From assembly GCA_038501195.1 (NCBI GenBank), contig JBBPUQ010000001.1:4092001-4156000 (forward strand): 64,000 nucleotides of DNA. Reading direction: 5' to 3'. The notes beneath the pieces were generated by a model. It saw only the letters and a list, made by a program, of their open reading frames with translations, was not told the DNA's origin and searched no databases. The translations under genes were made by a program, and so were the position numbers. Shown here in pieces: positions 40,654-53,191 of the stretch (positions within the stretch are counted from its first letter, which is position 1; each line of letters opens with the position of its first letter). Origin of the DNA: Nemania diffusa. Lineage: Eukaryota; Ascomycota; Sordariomycetes; Xylariales; Xylariaceae.

Positions 40654-43542
40654 ATGACGTCCCCTTCAGCACAACATAGTACTTTAGACTCGGGTGAACA
40701 ACGCCCAAGTCCAGAACGACCACGTTTTAATTCCCAAGTCACCTCTCACAGATTAGAAGAGGGCTCGAAATTCGTGGCATTTCCCATGAGCAGCAAAATT
40801 CGAAAAGGCAGGAAGTCGGTGTTCCGGGAAATTGGGTTGGACGATGATGGGGAGAATGATGAGAAGACTGGGGACTCGACCGGTACGCAGAGTTTCGAGG
40901 AAGAGCAGATCAGTAAGACGACAAGACGACCGTCAATATCGAGTCCTCCGACAAATAAGCGAAAAGACAGAGCTGGAGAGGAATCCGCACAGGGCAAGTC
41001 TCGGTGGTTCTCGAGATTAATTGCAGAAAATCGACCGAAGATCAAATCAACAGCAACTTCTCCACCCTCTTCGATATCGGGGATGCAAAGGGCCACCCTG
41101 ATCGCCTTAATAATTGCGGTACTCCTTCCTGCTATCAGCTATAATAATGGTTGTCGAATTGTCAAAGTGAACGGGGCAGAGGCGGGTGTGATTCGGGAAC
41201 CGATTGTTGGATCTGTACTGCAAGATCGTGCAAATAGCCCAACGGACGTGTGCAAGAGATGGGCTGGGCAAAGTGAGCATCACAGAAAATGATATATAGG
41301 GATTAAGTAGGCGCTAATAATAATAATAGGTGCTCTGCTGAATGGTACGCTTTATTATTATGGTGGTCGAGCGAAGACATCTGCCAACCAGACAGACAAT
41401 ACGTGGAGTACGTATTTGCCGGATTCAACACCGTGCTCTATACCGCTGACAGTGAAAAGATAATGATTTCATTACGGTTGATCTAACGAAGTCGTGGGAT
41501 ATCAGCTCTCCCGCTGTAAGTGCGATGCCTCAACCATCCGGGCCGCCAGCCGTGTCACTGGGGTATCTCTGGAACGACTTCGATCACTTATTCTTGTACG
41601 GTGGTGAATTCGATTTCCCGTCATCCAATCCATTGCCTATCTCTACGTGGATGTATGATATAAAATCTGCAACCTGGACGGAACTAAATAACTTACAAAC
41701 GTCCGCTGGCCTGTATTCCGACGCAGGGGGATTACCCGTGCAGCGTGCCGCAGAAGGGGCTGGCGTATCGGTGCCAGAGCTAGGTCTGAGCTGGTACTTC
41801 GGAGGCCATCTCGATTGGGGCACGACGCCCGGATGGTCGAGCCAGACTCCTCGAGTATATCTAAAGAGTCTCCTCGAATTCACACATCCCGGCTACTCGA
41901 ACATGCAAGTCAGCTCACTCCACGATTCCGGGGCACCAAGTGGCGGTGCCTACCGTAATATTACCTGGGCTGGAGAACAGAATCAAGACGGATTTACAGA
42001 ACGGGCCGATGGCGTCCTCGTATACGGTAAGTAAGCCCTGGAATCATATCCTTCTTCTTTCAGGCCATTTGAGAATACCAAGGACCCTTTTCAAACGTTG
42101 ATCCTTAACGGCCAATATGATGGTAACTAATTCGGGGTGGCATAGTACCCGGCTGGGGTCCCGGCGGAGTTTTGCTAGGTCTCGGCGGTGGTGTCGTCGG
42201 CGACCATGAAACAACGGATGCCTACTCATCCATGACGACGATTGACGTATATGACATCGCGAGCAGCCAGTGGTATCACCAGGAGACGTCCGGCGACGCG
42301 ATACCCCAAGTACGCGTCAATCCTTGTGCCGTTGTATTTTCGGCGCCCGACGCAAGCTCCTTCAACGTCTACATGTACGGCGGGCAGAACCTGCTACCGG
42401 TAGGGCAGCAGACGCAGTACACCGATGTGTGGATCCTGACAATTCCATCATTTACGTGGATCCAAGTCGACATATCGGACGAGCCGCCCGCTCGCGCGGG
42501 ACACTCGTGCACAGCCCGAGACGGACAGATTGTGGTTATCGGCGGCTACATCGGGGAGGAGATACCGTGCGAACAACCCGGTATCTACGCCTTCGACGCA
42601 TCGAATCTCGTCTGGCAATCTTCATTCAACGCGGCGGACCACCCGGCTGATAACGACGCGGGCAACACCGTACTCGCGGGCAGTTATGGGTATCGGGTTC
42701 CCGGCCCCGTGCAATCCGTGATCGGTGGCTCATCGGACGGCGGCGCGACGGCCACGCAGCCCGCTTCGGGTCCCGCGACGGATGGCCCGTTCAAGACGGG
42801 CGTCCCTCCGGTCTTCACGGTGACGGCAACGGCGACGGGGACGGGGTCCACAGCTACCATCACAAACTCCCGGGGTGGGGACCCAAGCCCTTCAAATGGC
42901 AGCGACAGCGGCAGCGATGCTCGTCGGGGCGGGACTATAGCTGCGGGAGTGATCGCTGGCTCCGCGGGCCTGTTAGCCTTGTACTTGGGGTTCTGCGCGT
43001 GGCTTTGGCGCCGACAGGTCCGCGCGTATAGGAGACATATGGCCATATCTAATAGCTTTGACGAAGAGGACCTCGGAGACGATAACATAGGAGCGGGAGC
43101 AGCGACGATCGGTAGCGACAAGCTACGCAAGAAAAACTTTAGTACACGTGCCTCCAACAACGGATGCGATACTCTGAGTGATGGTAGGGAGCATTTTTCA
43201 TGGGTTGGACAGTCGCAGTCCAGCGGACCTAGGTTCTTGGCCAATAGTGGCGAGCCGAGTCCTGGATCTAGAACTGGGTCTGGACATATGGGACGTCCCG
43301 GTCTAAGCGAGGATAGAAGTCCTTGGAGATTTAGCTATGATAGTTATGCGAACGACGCCGATGACACCAATGGAGGGTATGGGGCAGGGGGCGGCATGGA
43401 TAGGTGGAAAAGTGAGGGACCCCGGAGCACAAAGAGTGACGGATCGGCGGAGGCTCTTCTCGATGGGCGCTCGCCAAATTTCTTTAGTGTTGTGCTTGGA
43501 CCTCGGCGGGCATTGCGCGTTGTAAACGGGATAGAGGAATGA
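40654..43542 (+). CDS. Kelch-repeat membrane protein with two hydrophobic segments
   Basis: Exons 40654-41272, 41330-41407, 41460-42026 and 42146-43542 join in frame (phase-1 introns of 57, 52 and 119 nt) to give 886 aa. A basic, Ser-rich N-terminal region is followed by a hydrophobic helix at ~146-163 (signal anchor). A kelch beta-propeller then spans about residues 200-580, with repeats such as ALLNGTLYYYGG, DHLFLYGGEFDF, LSWYFGGHL, FNVYMYGGQNLLP and GQIVVIGGYIGEE. A Ser/Thr/Gly-rich stalk leads to a second TM at ~683-709 (GVIAGSAGLLALYLGFCAWLW) and a charged Gly-rich cytosolic tail. This layout matches fungal kelch-domain cell-surface proteins. The two hydrophobic segments would put the propeller outside the cytosol with both ends inside. 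Kelch domains bind proteins; the partner is unknown. Confidence 0.9.
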
Positions 43543-43921
43543 TGATGTGGCTAGACACTGCCACTTTCCTGTATAGAGATAGTGGTTTTCATCACTAGCA
43601 ATAATGATCAAGTTTGGCAGCTCATGATTACCTCGATTTGGAAAGGATGCAGACTGTGTGTATGATAGATAGTAGAGAGCATCTGGCCCGCTATATAGCA
43701 TTGGGCCTTTCCACGTTAAATCCAGAAACGCCTAGAGTCACGGAGTAATAACTACCTAGGCAGGTAGATGGGAACATCAGAACCAGCATCTACCATTTTT
43801 GCAGTAATCAATATAGATTCCAAAAAGTAATCTCATTTACCCAAACGCCAACCCAATGCGGATATCTCAATAACTATGCTGTACCAGAACGCCGAAAACC
43901 GAATTCATCACGAAGTATCAT
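43543..43921. other. Intergenic between convergent genes
   Basis: The kelch gene and the 421-aa gene converge here. It carries a TACCTAGGCAGGTAG motif near 43752-43766 and no gene. Confidence 0.5.
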
Positions 43922-45187
43922 TTAAAGCCCTCTGTGGATTGGGATGTTGGAGTTCAAAGAATCCCCCATTTGCGTATTTAAAACTGCAAGATTGAGTCTT
44001 TCGCAAATAACGCTTCTAATGCGCTCTACCCAAAGCGCATCGGCGACTTGCCCGGTTCGCCTCAATCTCTGAGCCGCATCTAATACTAGATATAGAACTC
44101 GTTGCTGCGACGCCGGTAACATATTAGACACATCATCCGCGATTTCGTGTCGGGCGCGAAGGTACTCAATTGCAGCCGAGGAAGTGGGGTTTGTTGGATG
44201 ATGGAGGTCCAGGTGTGCTAGCTCGAGGGGAAGATGCAAAGGCCGCCCAATTTCCACAAAATTCTCAAAGAGCGTCACGGATGGCTTAGGGCGTTGCAGG
44301 GCATTTACAGTTGCGGCCCATGAGAGTTTAATCCATCCTTTTCTGATAGCCGCGGCAGTAGCTGGATTCTCATCGGACAGCATGCCGTTAACCTTTGCTA
44401 GTGCCGCAAAACACCCATCTAGACTAACTGGGGACGGTGAGCCTGACTCGTGACTTGTGTCAATTATGGCGGATATGAGTGTGCATAGACTTTCGGCATT
44501 GGCTTTGCCTGGTGTCTTCTCCAACTCTAGCTCGACGATTCGAGTAGCCAACCGTGCCAGCCAAGTCCATACGACATCTTCTAAGCCTTCGGCATATAGA
44601 AATGATACCAATAATCTGACTAGAGCACCATAGCTGAGAAAATTCAAGTTGTTTTCTAGCCCGGATGCACGTAGCCATCGCAAAACGCGGAGTCCTCCCC
44701 CTGACACACCCATTCTTTGGCGAACATTGTCATGGGATTCAGCTATGAGCTGTGACACAATCGTAGCTAAGAAACCAGTGGCACGACGAGGGGTCATTAA
44801 ACCTTTCGACACGGCCGAGTCGAAGATGACAAAGGGCTTTGTTGTGGAAATGTGTGTAGAGGTATCAACGTCGACATTGCGTGGATGAGAAAAGAGAGGA
44901 TTAGATAGAATTGCGCGCAGATGTCGATCAGTCGGACGATGATCGGTCGTAGGTAGTGGCTCTGCTGAGCTCTGTTCTGAGTTCGGCGGGGTATTCGTGG
45001 GTGTCTCATCTGGGCCCCATGGATGCTCTTGATCCAAGTTCTTGCGAAAGGAGCTTGTAATTGATTCAAGGAGGTGCTGAGATTGGCGGCGGTTAAGTGG
45101 TAGAGGTTGATGGATCTGTGGTAATAACCCTTTCTTTAGCGAGCTGAGGGGCGGCGTTCGGAGGACCATGGTAAATGCTAAGCTCAT
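43922..45187 (-). CDS. Hypothetical helical protein, possibly mitochondrial
   Basis: One exon of 421 aa from the first in-frame ATG at 45187 (MSLAFTMVLRTPPLSSLKKG); upstream sense codons to 45307 lack a Met start. The N-terminus is rich in basic and hydroxylated residues and could be a mitochondrial presequence, followed by a disordered Pro/Ser region to ~100. From ~100 on the protein is predicted mostly helical (for example GFLATIVSQLIAESHDNVRQR, SYGALVRLLVSFLYAEGLEDV cut short, LWVERIRSVICERLNLAVLN). A helical-repeat mitochondrial gene-expression factor is an inference only. I do not recognise the family. Confidence 0.72.
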   Translation of the reverse strand: MSLAFTMVLRTPPLSSLKKGLLPQIHQPLPLNRRQSQHLLESITSSFRKNLDQEHPWGPDETPTNTPPNSEQSSAEPLPTTDHRPTDRHLRAILSNPLFSHPRNVDVDTSTHISTTKPFVIFDSAVSKGLMTPRRATGFLATIVSQLIAESHDNVRQRMGVSGGGLRVLRWLRASGLENNLNFLSYGALVRLLVSFLYAEGLEDVVWTWLARLATRIVELELEKTPGKANAESLCTLISAIIDTSHESGSPSPVSLDGCFAALAKVNGMLSDENPATAAAIRKGWIKLSWAATVNALQRPKPSVTLFENFVEIGRPLHLPLELAHLDLHHPTNPTSSAAIEYLRARHEIADDVSNMLPASQQRVLYLVLDAAQRLRRTGQVADALWVERIRSVICERLNLAVLNTQMGDSLNSNIPIHRGL

Positions 45188-46633
45188 GGGAATGTAATCG
45201 AGACCTGGGTCCAAGCCAAGTTTACCCCAGCTTTTCGGAGATAGTAGCGTAGTTCTTAGGTGAGTTGTAATCTCTAACTTAATTATATATCTTCTTGTCA
45301 CCAACAAGAGAAGCAGTTTCGGTCTCTGCAGTACAACCGCAGCCTAGCAAGGCCGAAAATGGACAATGATGAAGATAGGTTGGACCAGCTTAGATCAATC
45401 ATCATTGCTGCTCTTGGCGTTGCGAGATCCCGTTCCACATTAAAGCTTAAGGGCACGTGACTTGGCCCCCAGCCCCACATACAGTCCCATGTATGTCTAC
45501 ATATATGTAGCTCTGCGAGTAGGAGGTAGACATGTACGCAGTAGGTACCTAAGGTATTCTGTAGGTGATATAATTAGGTGCCTTAGGTACCTACATAGTA
45601 AATGGCTTATTGCCATAGATTGATCACATTTTGGAACAATTGAATGTACCTTTCATTCAATTAGGTAGTTATACAATAGGCCCCACAATCAAACCTTGAT
45701 GTGGGAATGCTACGGCCTACATGTAGGTAGGTATTATTTACCTGTTTGGAAGAGCCATTCCTGAGACTTGAGACATGCTGCACAGGTATCTGCCTGGTAA
45801 GTTACACGATTCAAACAACCTGGGTGTACCTACCTAGGCATGTACCTACCACCTAAGAATTGCTTTTGAAAGGTACCTACCTACATATGTAGCCATCCGT
45901 TTTTAAAGTGCTTGCCATACTGTCCGAGGTACCTACCTATTCACCTGTCAAGAGCTGACGAACAGTCCCTGCCAGCCCCAGGTTTTTAACTGCCTGCCCC
46001 CAGCGCGTGGCCCCCAGTGAGCCCTCCCTGCCCGTGTCCACAGCCTCAAGACCAAATCGCCCCATTCCTCTTCGGTACCGCTTGCAGCAAAGCCTTAACA
46101 GACGCTGGGAGGTTCTTACTGGTGTACCTTTCTTCATGATTGACCTTGCCACCATCATTCCTCCACCTCCCACTACAATAACACGAAAAAACAAGAACAC
46201 TTATCATCGCCGTTGATCGCTGCGTCGCGTCGCTGAGGACTATCCATCCCCTCTGTAAGCGTGTGATTACCGTTGTCAGCGGGCAATTGGTTAATGCTTC
46301 AGCCATAAACCTGTCACGCCACGTCCTCGAAAAGTTAGTACAGTCGAAACTCCAACCTGCTGCTGATCTCACTCACCCATCCAGCCTTGCTCCCTTTTCT
46401 ACCGCCCTAGTTCCTTGTCCGCCCTGGTCTCGGTACTAACGATTGTGTCTCAATTTCTAGCTACTCCATTGACCTTGTCGCCGCAAACCCATCTTTATCT
46501 CCCACCTCGAGTCGTATCCTGCACATCGATCCACGCGTGTGCATTGGTACTTTCGATCTGACTACTTCCACATCTGATCTCCCTTCTTTCGAAGGGCTTG
46601 ACCCATACATAATCTCACATATTCACCATCGAA
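45188..46633. other. Intergenic, dense in TACCTA motifs, Def1 promoter and leader
   Basis: Between about 45535 and 45945 there are more than a dozen TACCTA/TAGGTA-type units, often joined as TACCTACCTA or TAGGTACCTA, the densest such patch in the window. From 46000 to 46633 the sequence is CT-rich and looks like a long 5' leader of the Def1-like gene. No other gene is visible. Confidence 0.5.
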
Positions 46634-49600
46634 ATGGCTGAAATACAATCTAGAACCCAAAACCTAACCAGCCGGGGTAGAGGCGGCGGCCGAGGCGGTA
46701 GAGGAGGCTTTGGCGGTCGCAATACGAGTGCACGACGAGCTAACGGTGACAAAATTGCTGCCGTTGATCCTATTGCCTTTGATGACGATGGCGACATTGC
46801 TCAGCTACGAAAGCAATATGGCGAAAAGCTTGGATTGATCAAGGAACTATTTGAAGACTGGTCTGACGCTGATATTCTCTACGCTCTCAAGGAAACTGAT
46901 GGTGATGTCGAGCTTACAGCTACTCGCATTGCTGAAGGTGTGTCTCCCGCAAACCTATTCCTATTTCCTTATTTTTCTTAATTTCTGGTCTCCTATTTCA
47001 TCATTTTCTCTCAACTTATCGTCATACGAGTCATACACTACCCATTGATTTGATTGATTTTCAGTATACTAACATGAAGTCCAATTATAGGCACAATCTC
47101 CCAATGGGGTGAGGTTTCAAAGACAAAGAAACCTGCCACGCGCCCCAAGATCAAGCCTGATACTCTTTCGACCGGCCCCGCTGAATCATTCGGTAATAGT
47201 AGACCTAGCCGTGGTGGTCGCTCAGATGGTAGCCGTGGACGCGCTCGCGGCACCGAGAGAGCTCGTGGTGGTGGCCGCGGTCGGGGTACTGCTCACGCGA
47301 CTACAAACGGCCACCGTGCCAAGGATAACCAGTTGTCGGTCCCTACTGAAGAAGCCTCTGCATGGGGTGGCCCTGTCGCTATCGATGAATCGCACTCGAC
47401 CGAATCTACCAACTCGACTCCTGCTATTGCTAATTCTATTAATGATGATGTCTCCCCTGCTCCCGTTACTACCTCTGAACCAACCCTTAAGCCCAGCATT
47501 CCTCAACCTGCTCCGAAAACCTGGGCTAGTATGCTTAGACAGTCAACTGCGCCGAAACCTGCTCCTAGACCGAAAGAAGCTCCTGTCTCTAAGCCTGCTG
47601 AAAACCTTGAGTCTCTTCCCCCCGCTGAACCTATAGCCCCGGAGCCTGAACCGGAGCCGGAGGTTGAAGAGACACCAGCAGCCGCTGAGGCACCCGTTGC
47701 ACCATCGCCTCCTACCGAAATAGTAAAGGTTGTTGAGCCTGAAGTTGCTCTGCCCCCATCTGAAGATGATCTCACCAAGGTGAATCTTGATCTACTCCCC
47801 GACGAGTCGCATCCTCCCGCGACGGCGACTGCAGCCAGCACCGCAGCCGATTCTTGGGATACTCGTCAACCCGTACAACCTAGTGCTGCGGTAACGCCTC
47901 TCTCCGCATCGCAGGCTCAACATCAAGCTAGCCGACCGGCTGCTAGTGGCTACGCAGCTACTGCATTAAAGGCAACGGAGCGCCCCGCACCCCGCATGCC
48001 CAGCTACCAGCGACGTCTTCTTGAACAAGAAGAGGCAGTTCGTATGCCTGGAAACCGCGAGGTCGACCGCGCTGCAGTACAGTTTGGTGCTTTCAGTCTC
48101 AACGGAGCTGAGGAAGATATCGACGGCGATCGTGAGGATCCCGAAACCCGAACCCAACCACCTGCTGAGTCGCCAGCAGCGCCTCGGGCCTCACTTCCTC
48201 CCATCGCACAGCCTGTATCAGTTCCCGATTCATTCCCCTCTGCCCAGAAATCTACAACGGCTCAGCCTCAGGCTTCCGCCGCGGCTGGTATATTCGCCCC
48301 CTTTCCTCTACTCAATAAAATAATTATGACACTAACTTAGTATCAGTGACACCCGTAGCGCTACCTACTGGCCCTGCCTCCTCAACTGTTCAGCGTATGT
48401 CCCTCAACTCCTGAGAAGTGTATATAACTAATCCTCTTACAGCGCCACAAGCACCATCGAGTAATTCGCCGTATGGGCGATTCCCTCAAGCAAGCAGTCA
48501 CGAACCGGCTGGTTTCCCCCAAAAACCTTATGATACATTCGGCCAACAACCAGCAACTACTTCAGCAAGCTTTGACAGCTTCTCGGCAACTACCAGCCAA
48601 GCTCCAGGACCTCAAACTAGTGGCGCCTTCAGCTCTGGACCTACTGATTATTCTTCCTACTACACTGCTGATCAACAAAGTCGAAACACATACGGCGGCT
48701 ATTACGGCTACGGTCAGCAACAAGGTGGACAGACTCATGGCGAACCCAACGCCACTAATCGCCCATTCAGCGCATATAACGCATCGCAGAATGATAACCT
48801 GAGCCAGTATCCCCAGAGTGGAGCTCAACAGTCCCGCTATCCCGGCGCCGCATCTGCCGACGCTCACAACAGCGGACACAACACCCCGAATCCTGTTGGC
48901 CAAAATCAACAACAGACTTCAGGTCAGGGTGCTCAGCCTCAATCTAACATACATCAGCAACCATCATATCCTTACCAACAACATCCTTACTACACGAGTC
49001 CCTACTATGCTCAGTACGTAAGTCAACCGTATGCCGGGTATGGCCAAGGCGGCTATGGCGCCGCCCCTTATGGTAAAGGTGGCGTATATGGCCAAGCTCA
49101 CCAGTACGGCATGTCTCCCCAAGCTCCTTTCGATCATGGATCTACGGCAGCTACCGCTGGCTTTGGGCAGTCCTCTGTTGGTAGCCGCGAAACTGGCTTG
49201 ACTTCTGGCATCAACGACTTTAGTCGCAGTGGCACTGGTCAGCAATCGGGGGCTCCTGGCGCACTTGGTAGCGGCGGATTCGGAAGTGTGCATGATTCCT
49301 ATGCACGAGGCGCAAGCTTCCCTTCTCAGGGTGGACAGGCATTTAACGCTACAAATGCACCTACTACGGCTCCCGGGACTGGTAACGACGACCTGAAGCC
49401 GTACGGAGACTCGAAGGCTGCTGGCGGCCCTAGTCCCTCCCTGGCTGCCGCAGCACGCCCCGGTTCCACGACTAACGCCACACCCGCGACATCTGGCCTA
49501 CCACCTCCTCAATCCACCCAGCAGGGTATGGGTGGTTACGGAGGTTACCCGAGTCATCTGACTCAGGGTCTTCACGGCAGTCAAACAGGGGCCAGTGGTT

Positions 49601-49731
49601 ACGGAGTCAGTGGTTCCAATAGCCAAGGCCATGGAAATACTCCATACGGTGGTTATGGTGGCCAGACGTTCGGAAGCTACTACGGCGGGCGACAGGGTCA
49701 TCAAGGTGGGTGGGGTGGCAATTACCACTAG
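46634..49731 (+). CDS. DEF1: RNA polymerase II degradation factor Def1-like protein
   Basis: Exons 46634-46937, 47091-48287, 48341-48394 (54 nt) and 48443-49731 give 947 aa (introns of 153, 53 and 48 nt). An RGG-type N-terminus (GRGGGRGGRGGFGGR) precedes a CUE-like ubiquitin-binding helical domain at ~55-100 (QLRKQYGEKLGLIKELFEDW, SDADILYALKETDGDVELTA, TRIAEG). Two thirds of the protein is then Pro/Ala/Glu-rich, with KTWASMLRQ midway and DRAAVQFGAFSLNG later. The C-terminus is Gln/Tyr/Gly-rich and low-complexity (repeats such as YGGYGQQ, GGYGAAPYGKGG). In yeast Def1 recruits ubiquitin ligase to stalled polymerase II, and its Q-rich C-terminus is proteolytically removed so that the N-terminal part enters the nucleus. 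Domain order matches; precise identity is by recall. Confidence 0.85.
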
Positions 49732-51473
49732 GTGTCTAAACTGTCGCCGAAACGCAGATGCAACTTCCGTGGATGGAGGCACAGACGATACTCAAGAGAT
49801 ATCGCCAAAACGGGAGGTGCTCTGTTATGAATATTCAGAGCAACACGTGTATGATGCTCTTTGGTTGGTGGGTTTACGCATAGGAAGGGCAAAAGTTCTT
49901 ACTGCTACTCTGGACGGTGAATCAAGTGTACTATTGTTTTCCTTAGGAAATGGCTTGCTCCTCGGGTCCGGCTAGGCAGCCCATTATTAGGAAATAGGGG
50001 TACTAAAAAGCACAGCTATTTTCACTTAGCTGAGCATGCCGTTTTATAGTGTAGAATTGTAGATTACCAACCTATTTCCGAGTCTACACTTAATATGCGA
50101 GCGTAAATATCATTCGAGTAATCAAGCGATACTTGGGCTATAGCACCACCGTCCAGCCGGTAATTCGCTAGTAGTCGCTGATCCTCTCTACTACCCAGGT
50201 ACAACTCTACTCCGTCCTACCTTGAAAAAGGAAGCAGTGATGTATCTCCCCGCAAGGCGACTGGTGTAGAGAGATTCAAAACCTAATCTCGTTCGCTTCC
50301 AACCGGTATTCATATATCTGAGCCGTATCCGAACTAACGCGAGCTAGTCACTTATTGTCCCAGATAGCATACTACGCGTATGTTCGTATTAGTCACTCTT
50401 ATAGCCGTCCAGAATCATAGAGTATACATCTCTTTTTACCTACCACCCATGATTTAATTCTAGAAAAGTGTTATGTTTTGCACCAAGCGCGTGCTCAAAC
50501 TTACGGTGCGAGCAGTGTCGCTATGCTACGGTAGGACTGGGTATCTTATCACTCCCATGATCCCTCTAGATTGTTCAGCATATGGTGATTTGATATAACG
50601 GGCTATGGGATATTTTTTCTTCACCCTATGGTAATCTGTTATTGGCATTCATTTTCAATCGATAAATTCTAAGAATATACCCCAAACTAGCAGGTGAGCA
50701 GCATTAAACCAGTCGAGTTTTCCTCTTTCTCAAACCGGACAAGTTATGTTGGGCTTAGTGTTATCGATCTTGAGTTTTTCAAGGCGTACTATCACCAGAA
50801 ATAATGTGGCACTCCCACCCCTATTTGTAGCATCATCTTCCCCAACATATCTAGTATCGATAGGTGTATCCTAGTCTTCGAAGCTGGTGAGGTATTATGT
50901 CACAATAGACCCCCTCGTTTTAATTATACCGACAAGTTTGTTGGCTTGTGCCACCAGAAGCCTGTCCCATCTAGTGCGATCAGGTTGAAACCGTGAACTT
51001 GTCAAAAGTAACATCTCTAGTCCAAAATATTTCACCTGTAGATAACAGTGCTACTCTACCTTATTAATCGGATTTAAACACTATGCTCCCCAGCCACTAT
51101 TCCCTATAATATATTGAGTAAGGTTTTAGATCATGAGATGAGGTCTAGGCGAATTCAGTATGCTCATATAATAGTGTCAAAGCTTCAATAATACGTATTA
51201 TTTATGGCTTCAAAGTGGGAAATAACATTAGCGTTAGTACGTGAATGGTCGTATTCTCTTCCCGCCTAGAACTAAGAACCTACACTACTTAGTCCTGTCC
51301 TTCTACGTACGACCCTGTTGTAATTAACCTCATATTCCCTACGTGACAAGCTCCTCAAGTATGCGTGATGACGAGAAATGCCGTTTGCCTACGTTACCAT
51401 AGCCTTCTAGTCTAATAATTATACACGCTGTCCAGTTTCTAGCTAAAATACATTATGCAAAGAAATATATTAA
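49732..51473. other. Intergenic, AT-rich
   Basis: 1.7 kb between convergent genes, with short A/T-rich fragments and no credible ORF or RNA gene. The plus-strand ORF 49595-49975 is only the Def1 gene read in another frame, extended past its stop. Confidence 0.5.
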
Positions 51474-53191
51474 TTATGCGTTGGTCCTAGGCGGCCACTT
51501 CACCCTACGCTCTGCCCGTACGTATAAATTGTTTGGCCTTATCAACTGAAACATCGGGTCGTATTCGACCACACCATCTCTGCCCATGGCAAAGTTATAA
51601 CGGTAGACAAGCTTCGGCAGGAAGGTTTTAACTTCCATAAGTGCAAAATTGAAACCGATGCAACTTCGGGGGCCCGTTGCGAAGGGGACGTAGGAGCCGT
51701 TGGGCCGGTTCTTTACCGCGTCGGTGTTCCACCTGTCAGGATCGAAGCGGGCTGGATTATCCCATAGCGCCGTGTTGTTGTGGATGTGGTGAATGGCGGG
51801 AATCACAACAGAGTCTCTCGGGAGCTTGTAGCCTCCTGGAAGTACCATGTCGACCTTTGAGACCCGCGCTGGTTGATATGATGGGTTGTGTCGGCGTTGC
51901 GTTTCTTTGATGTACCTATCGAGGAACTCGAGCTTGCCGATCAGGTCGGCATCCATCTGTGTATTTTCATCAATGCCATTGTCGATAAGCTCCTGCAGAA
52001 GCCTCTCCTGCATCCCTGGGTACGTTACTAAGCCATAGATGAGCCAGGATAGCAAGCTAGAAGTTGTAGTAAAGCCGGCGCCAGTTGTAACGACAAGTGC
52101 CTCGTACATCCCCTCCTTGGGTAGCTTATTGCCCTTATTGTCGACAGCTCGGCAGACATAGTCAACCATGTTCTCGGCCTTCAAAGCAGCTTCTTGGAGA
52201 TCAAGATCCCCCCCGCCCCTGGCTGCCTTGTCTACGGACTCTCTGAGCAATTCTTCGATACGCCCCTTTATGTAAACCAGCCTCTTAGGGTCGCCGAATG
52301 GGAGCTTGGCGTACCAGCTACCCATCGCCGTGATCTTCTTGTTGAGTTCCAGAGACTCTGCAATATTGAGGACCATTTCATGCGGCGGGGCATCGACCGA
52401 GGTGAAGTGCTGGAAGTCCATTCCAAGTACCAGCTTTCCCACAGCTTGGGAACCGAGTTTGAGCATGTAGGGGTAGACATTCCACGCCTCCCCCCGCTCG
52501 TCCAACTCGTCGAAGACTTTAAAGCTGTCCTCTACCGTCTTCTGCATCGTTGGAGTGTAGTGCCGCACCGCTTTGGGCCCTAAGGCCGGGGGGAGGAACT
52601 TGTGAGCAGTCCTCCATTGCTCGGTATCGGTATCGCTTAAAAAGACGCCGGCTTCGGCATTCTTGATAGGAGCTAGAGGGTGATCTTTTGTGATGATCTT
52701 GGAGAAGAATTCGCTTTCGGAGAAGACAATATTTGAGAGCTTAGGGTCATTTGTGGAATATGCCGTGCTTCCAAAATTCGTGGTTCTAATAAGCGGCCCG
52801 TAGGTATCAAACAGGCGTTGGTGGTTACCAAGGTGATCTGGAAAAACCTCGAAGTAGTTTCCGACGTAAGGGAGTCCCTTCGGGCCGGGGACCTCACGGA
52901 CAGCCTTCCCATCAATACTAATAGCTACTGGCTCTTCTGACGAGAGCACGTCGGCTACTGTTGTCAAGAAAACGTCCTGAGACGTAAACCCGATACCTTG
53001 AACAAACTGTTAGCATAAGAGCTCTCCAATCGAGGGATTCTTTGCAGTTATGACGTACTCTGGGGCTCGACAATGGCAAAGTGTGACGCAACAAGGTGCT
53101 GAAGACCCTCTTGATCGATTTGTGAAGGGATCTCGATGGCCCGGGCAGTAGTTGAGCTTTCGCCCAGAAGGTAGAACTGTTTCGTCGACAT
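51474..53191 (-). CDS. Cytochrome P450 with non-canonical I-helix and N-terminal extension
   Basis: Exons 53191-53059 and 52996-51474, with an intron of 62 nt (GTACGT, GCTAAC, AAG), give 551 aa. The N-terminal exon (MSTKQFYLLGESSTTARAIE...) is a ubiquitin-like or PB1-like module with no TM anchor, joined to ...EPQSIGFTSQDVFLTTVADV. The P450 part has the Pro-rich hinge VPGPKGLPYVGNY, the ExxR motif in KETQRR (E409, R412), the PERF-type RFDPDRW and the heme loop FATGPRSCIG (Cys490). The I helix reads TTGAGFTTT where most P450s have [AG]Gx[DE]TT, so the acid next to the catalytic Thr is a Thr. Such changes occur in P450s that isomerise hydroperoxides or use peroxide, but here the chemistry is unknown. 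It is divergently paired with the b5/b5-reductase gene. Confidence 0.9.

Noticed and set aside
41516..41524. GTAAGT donor at 41516 in the kelch gene
   Set aside because: Reading straight through stays in frame into the next ORF and restores a continuous kelch blade, so it is probably not used.
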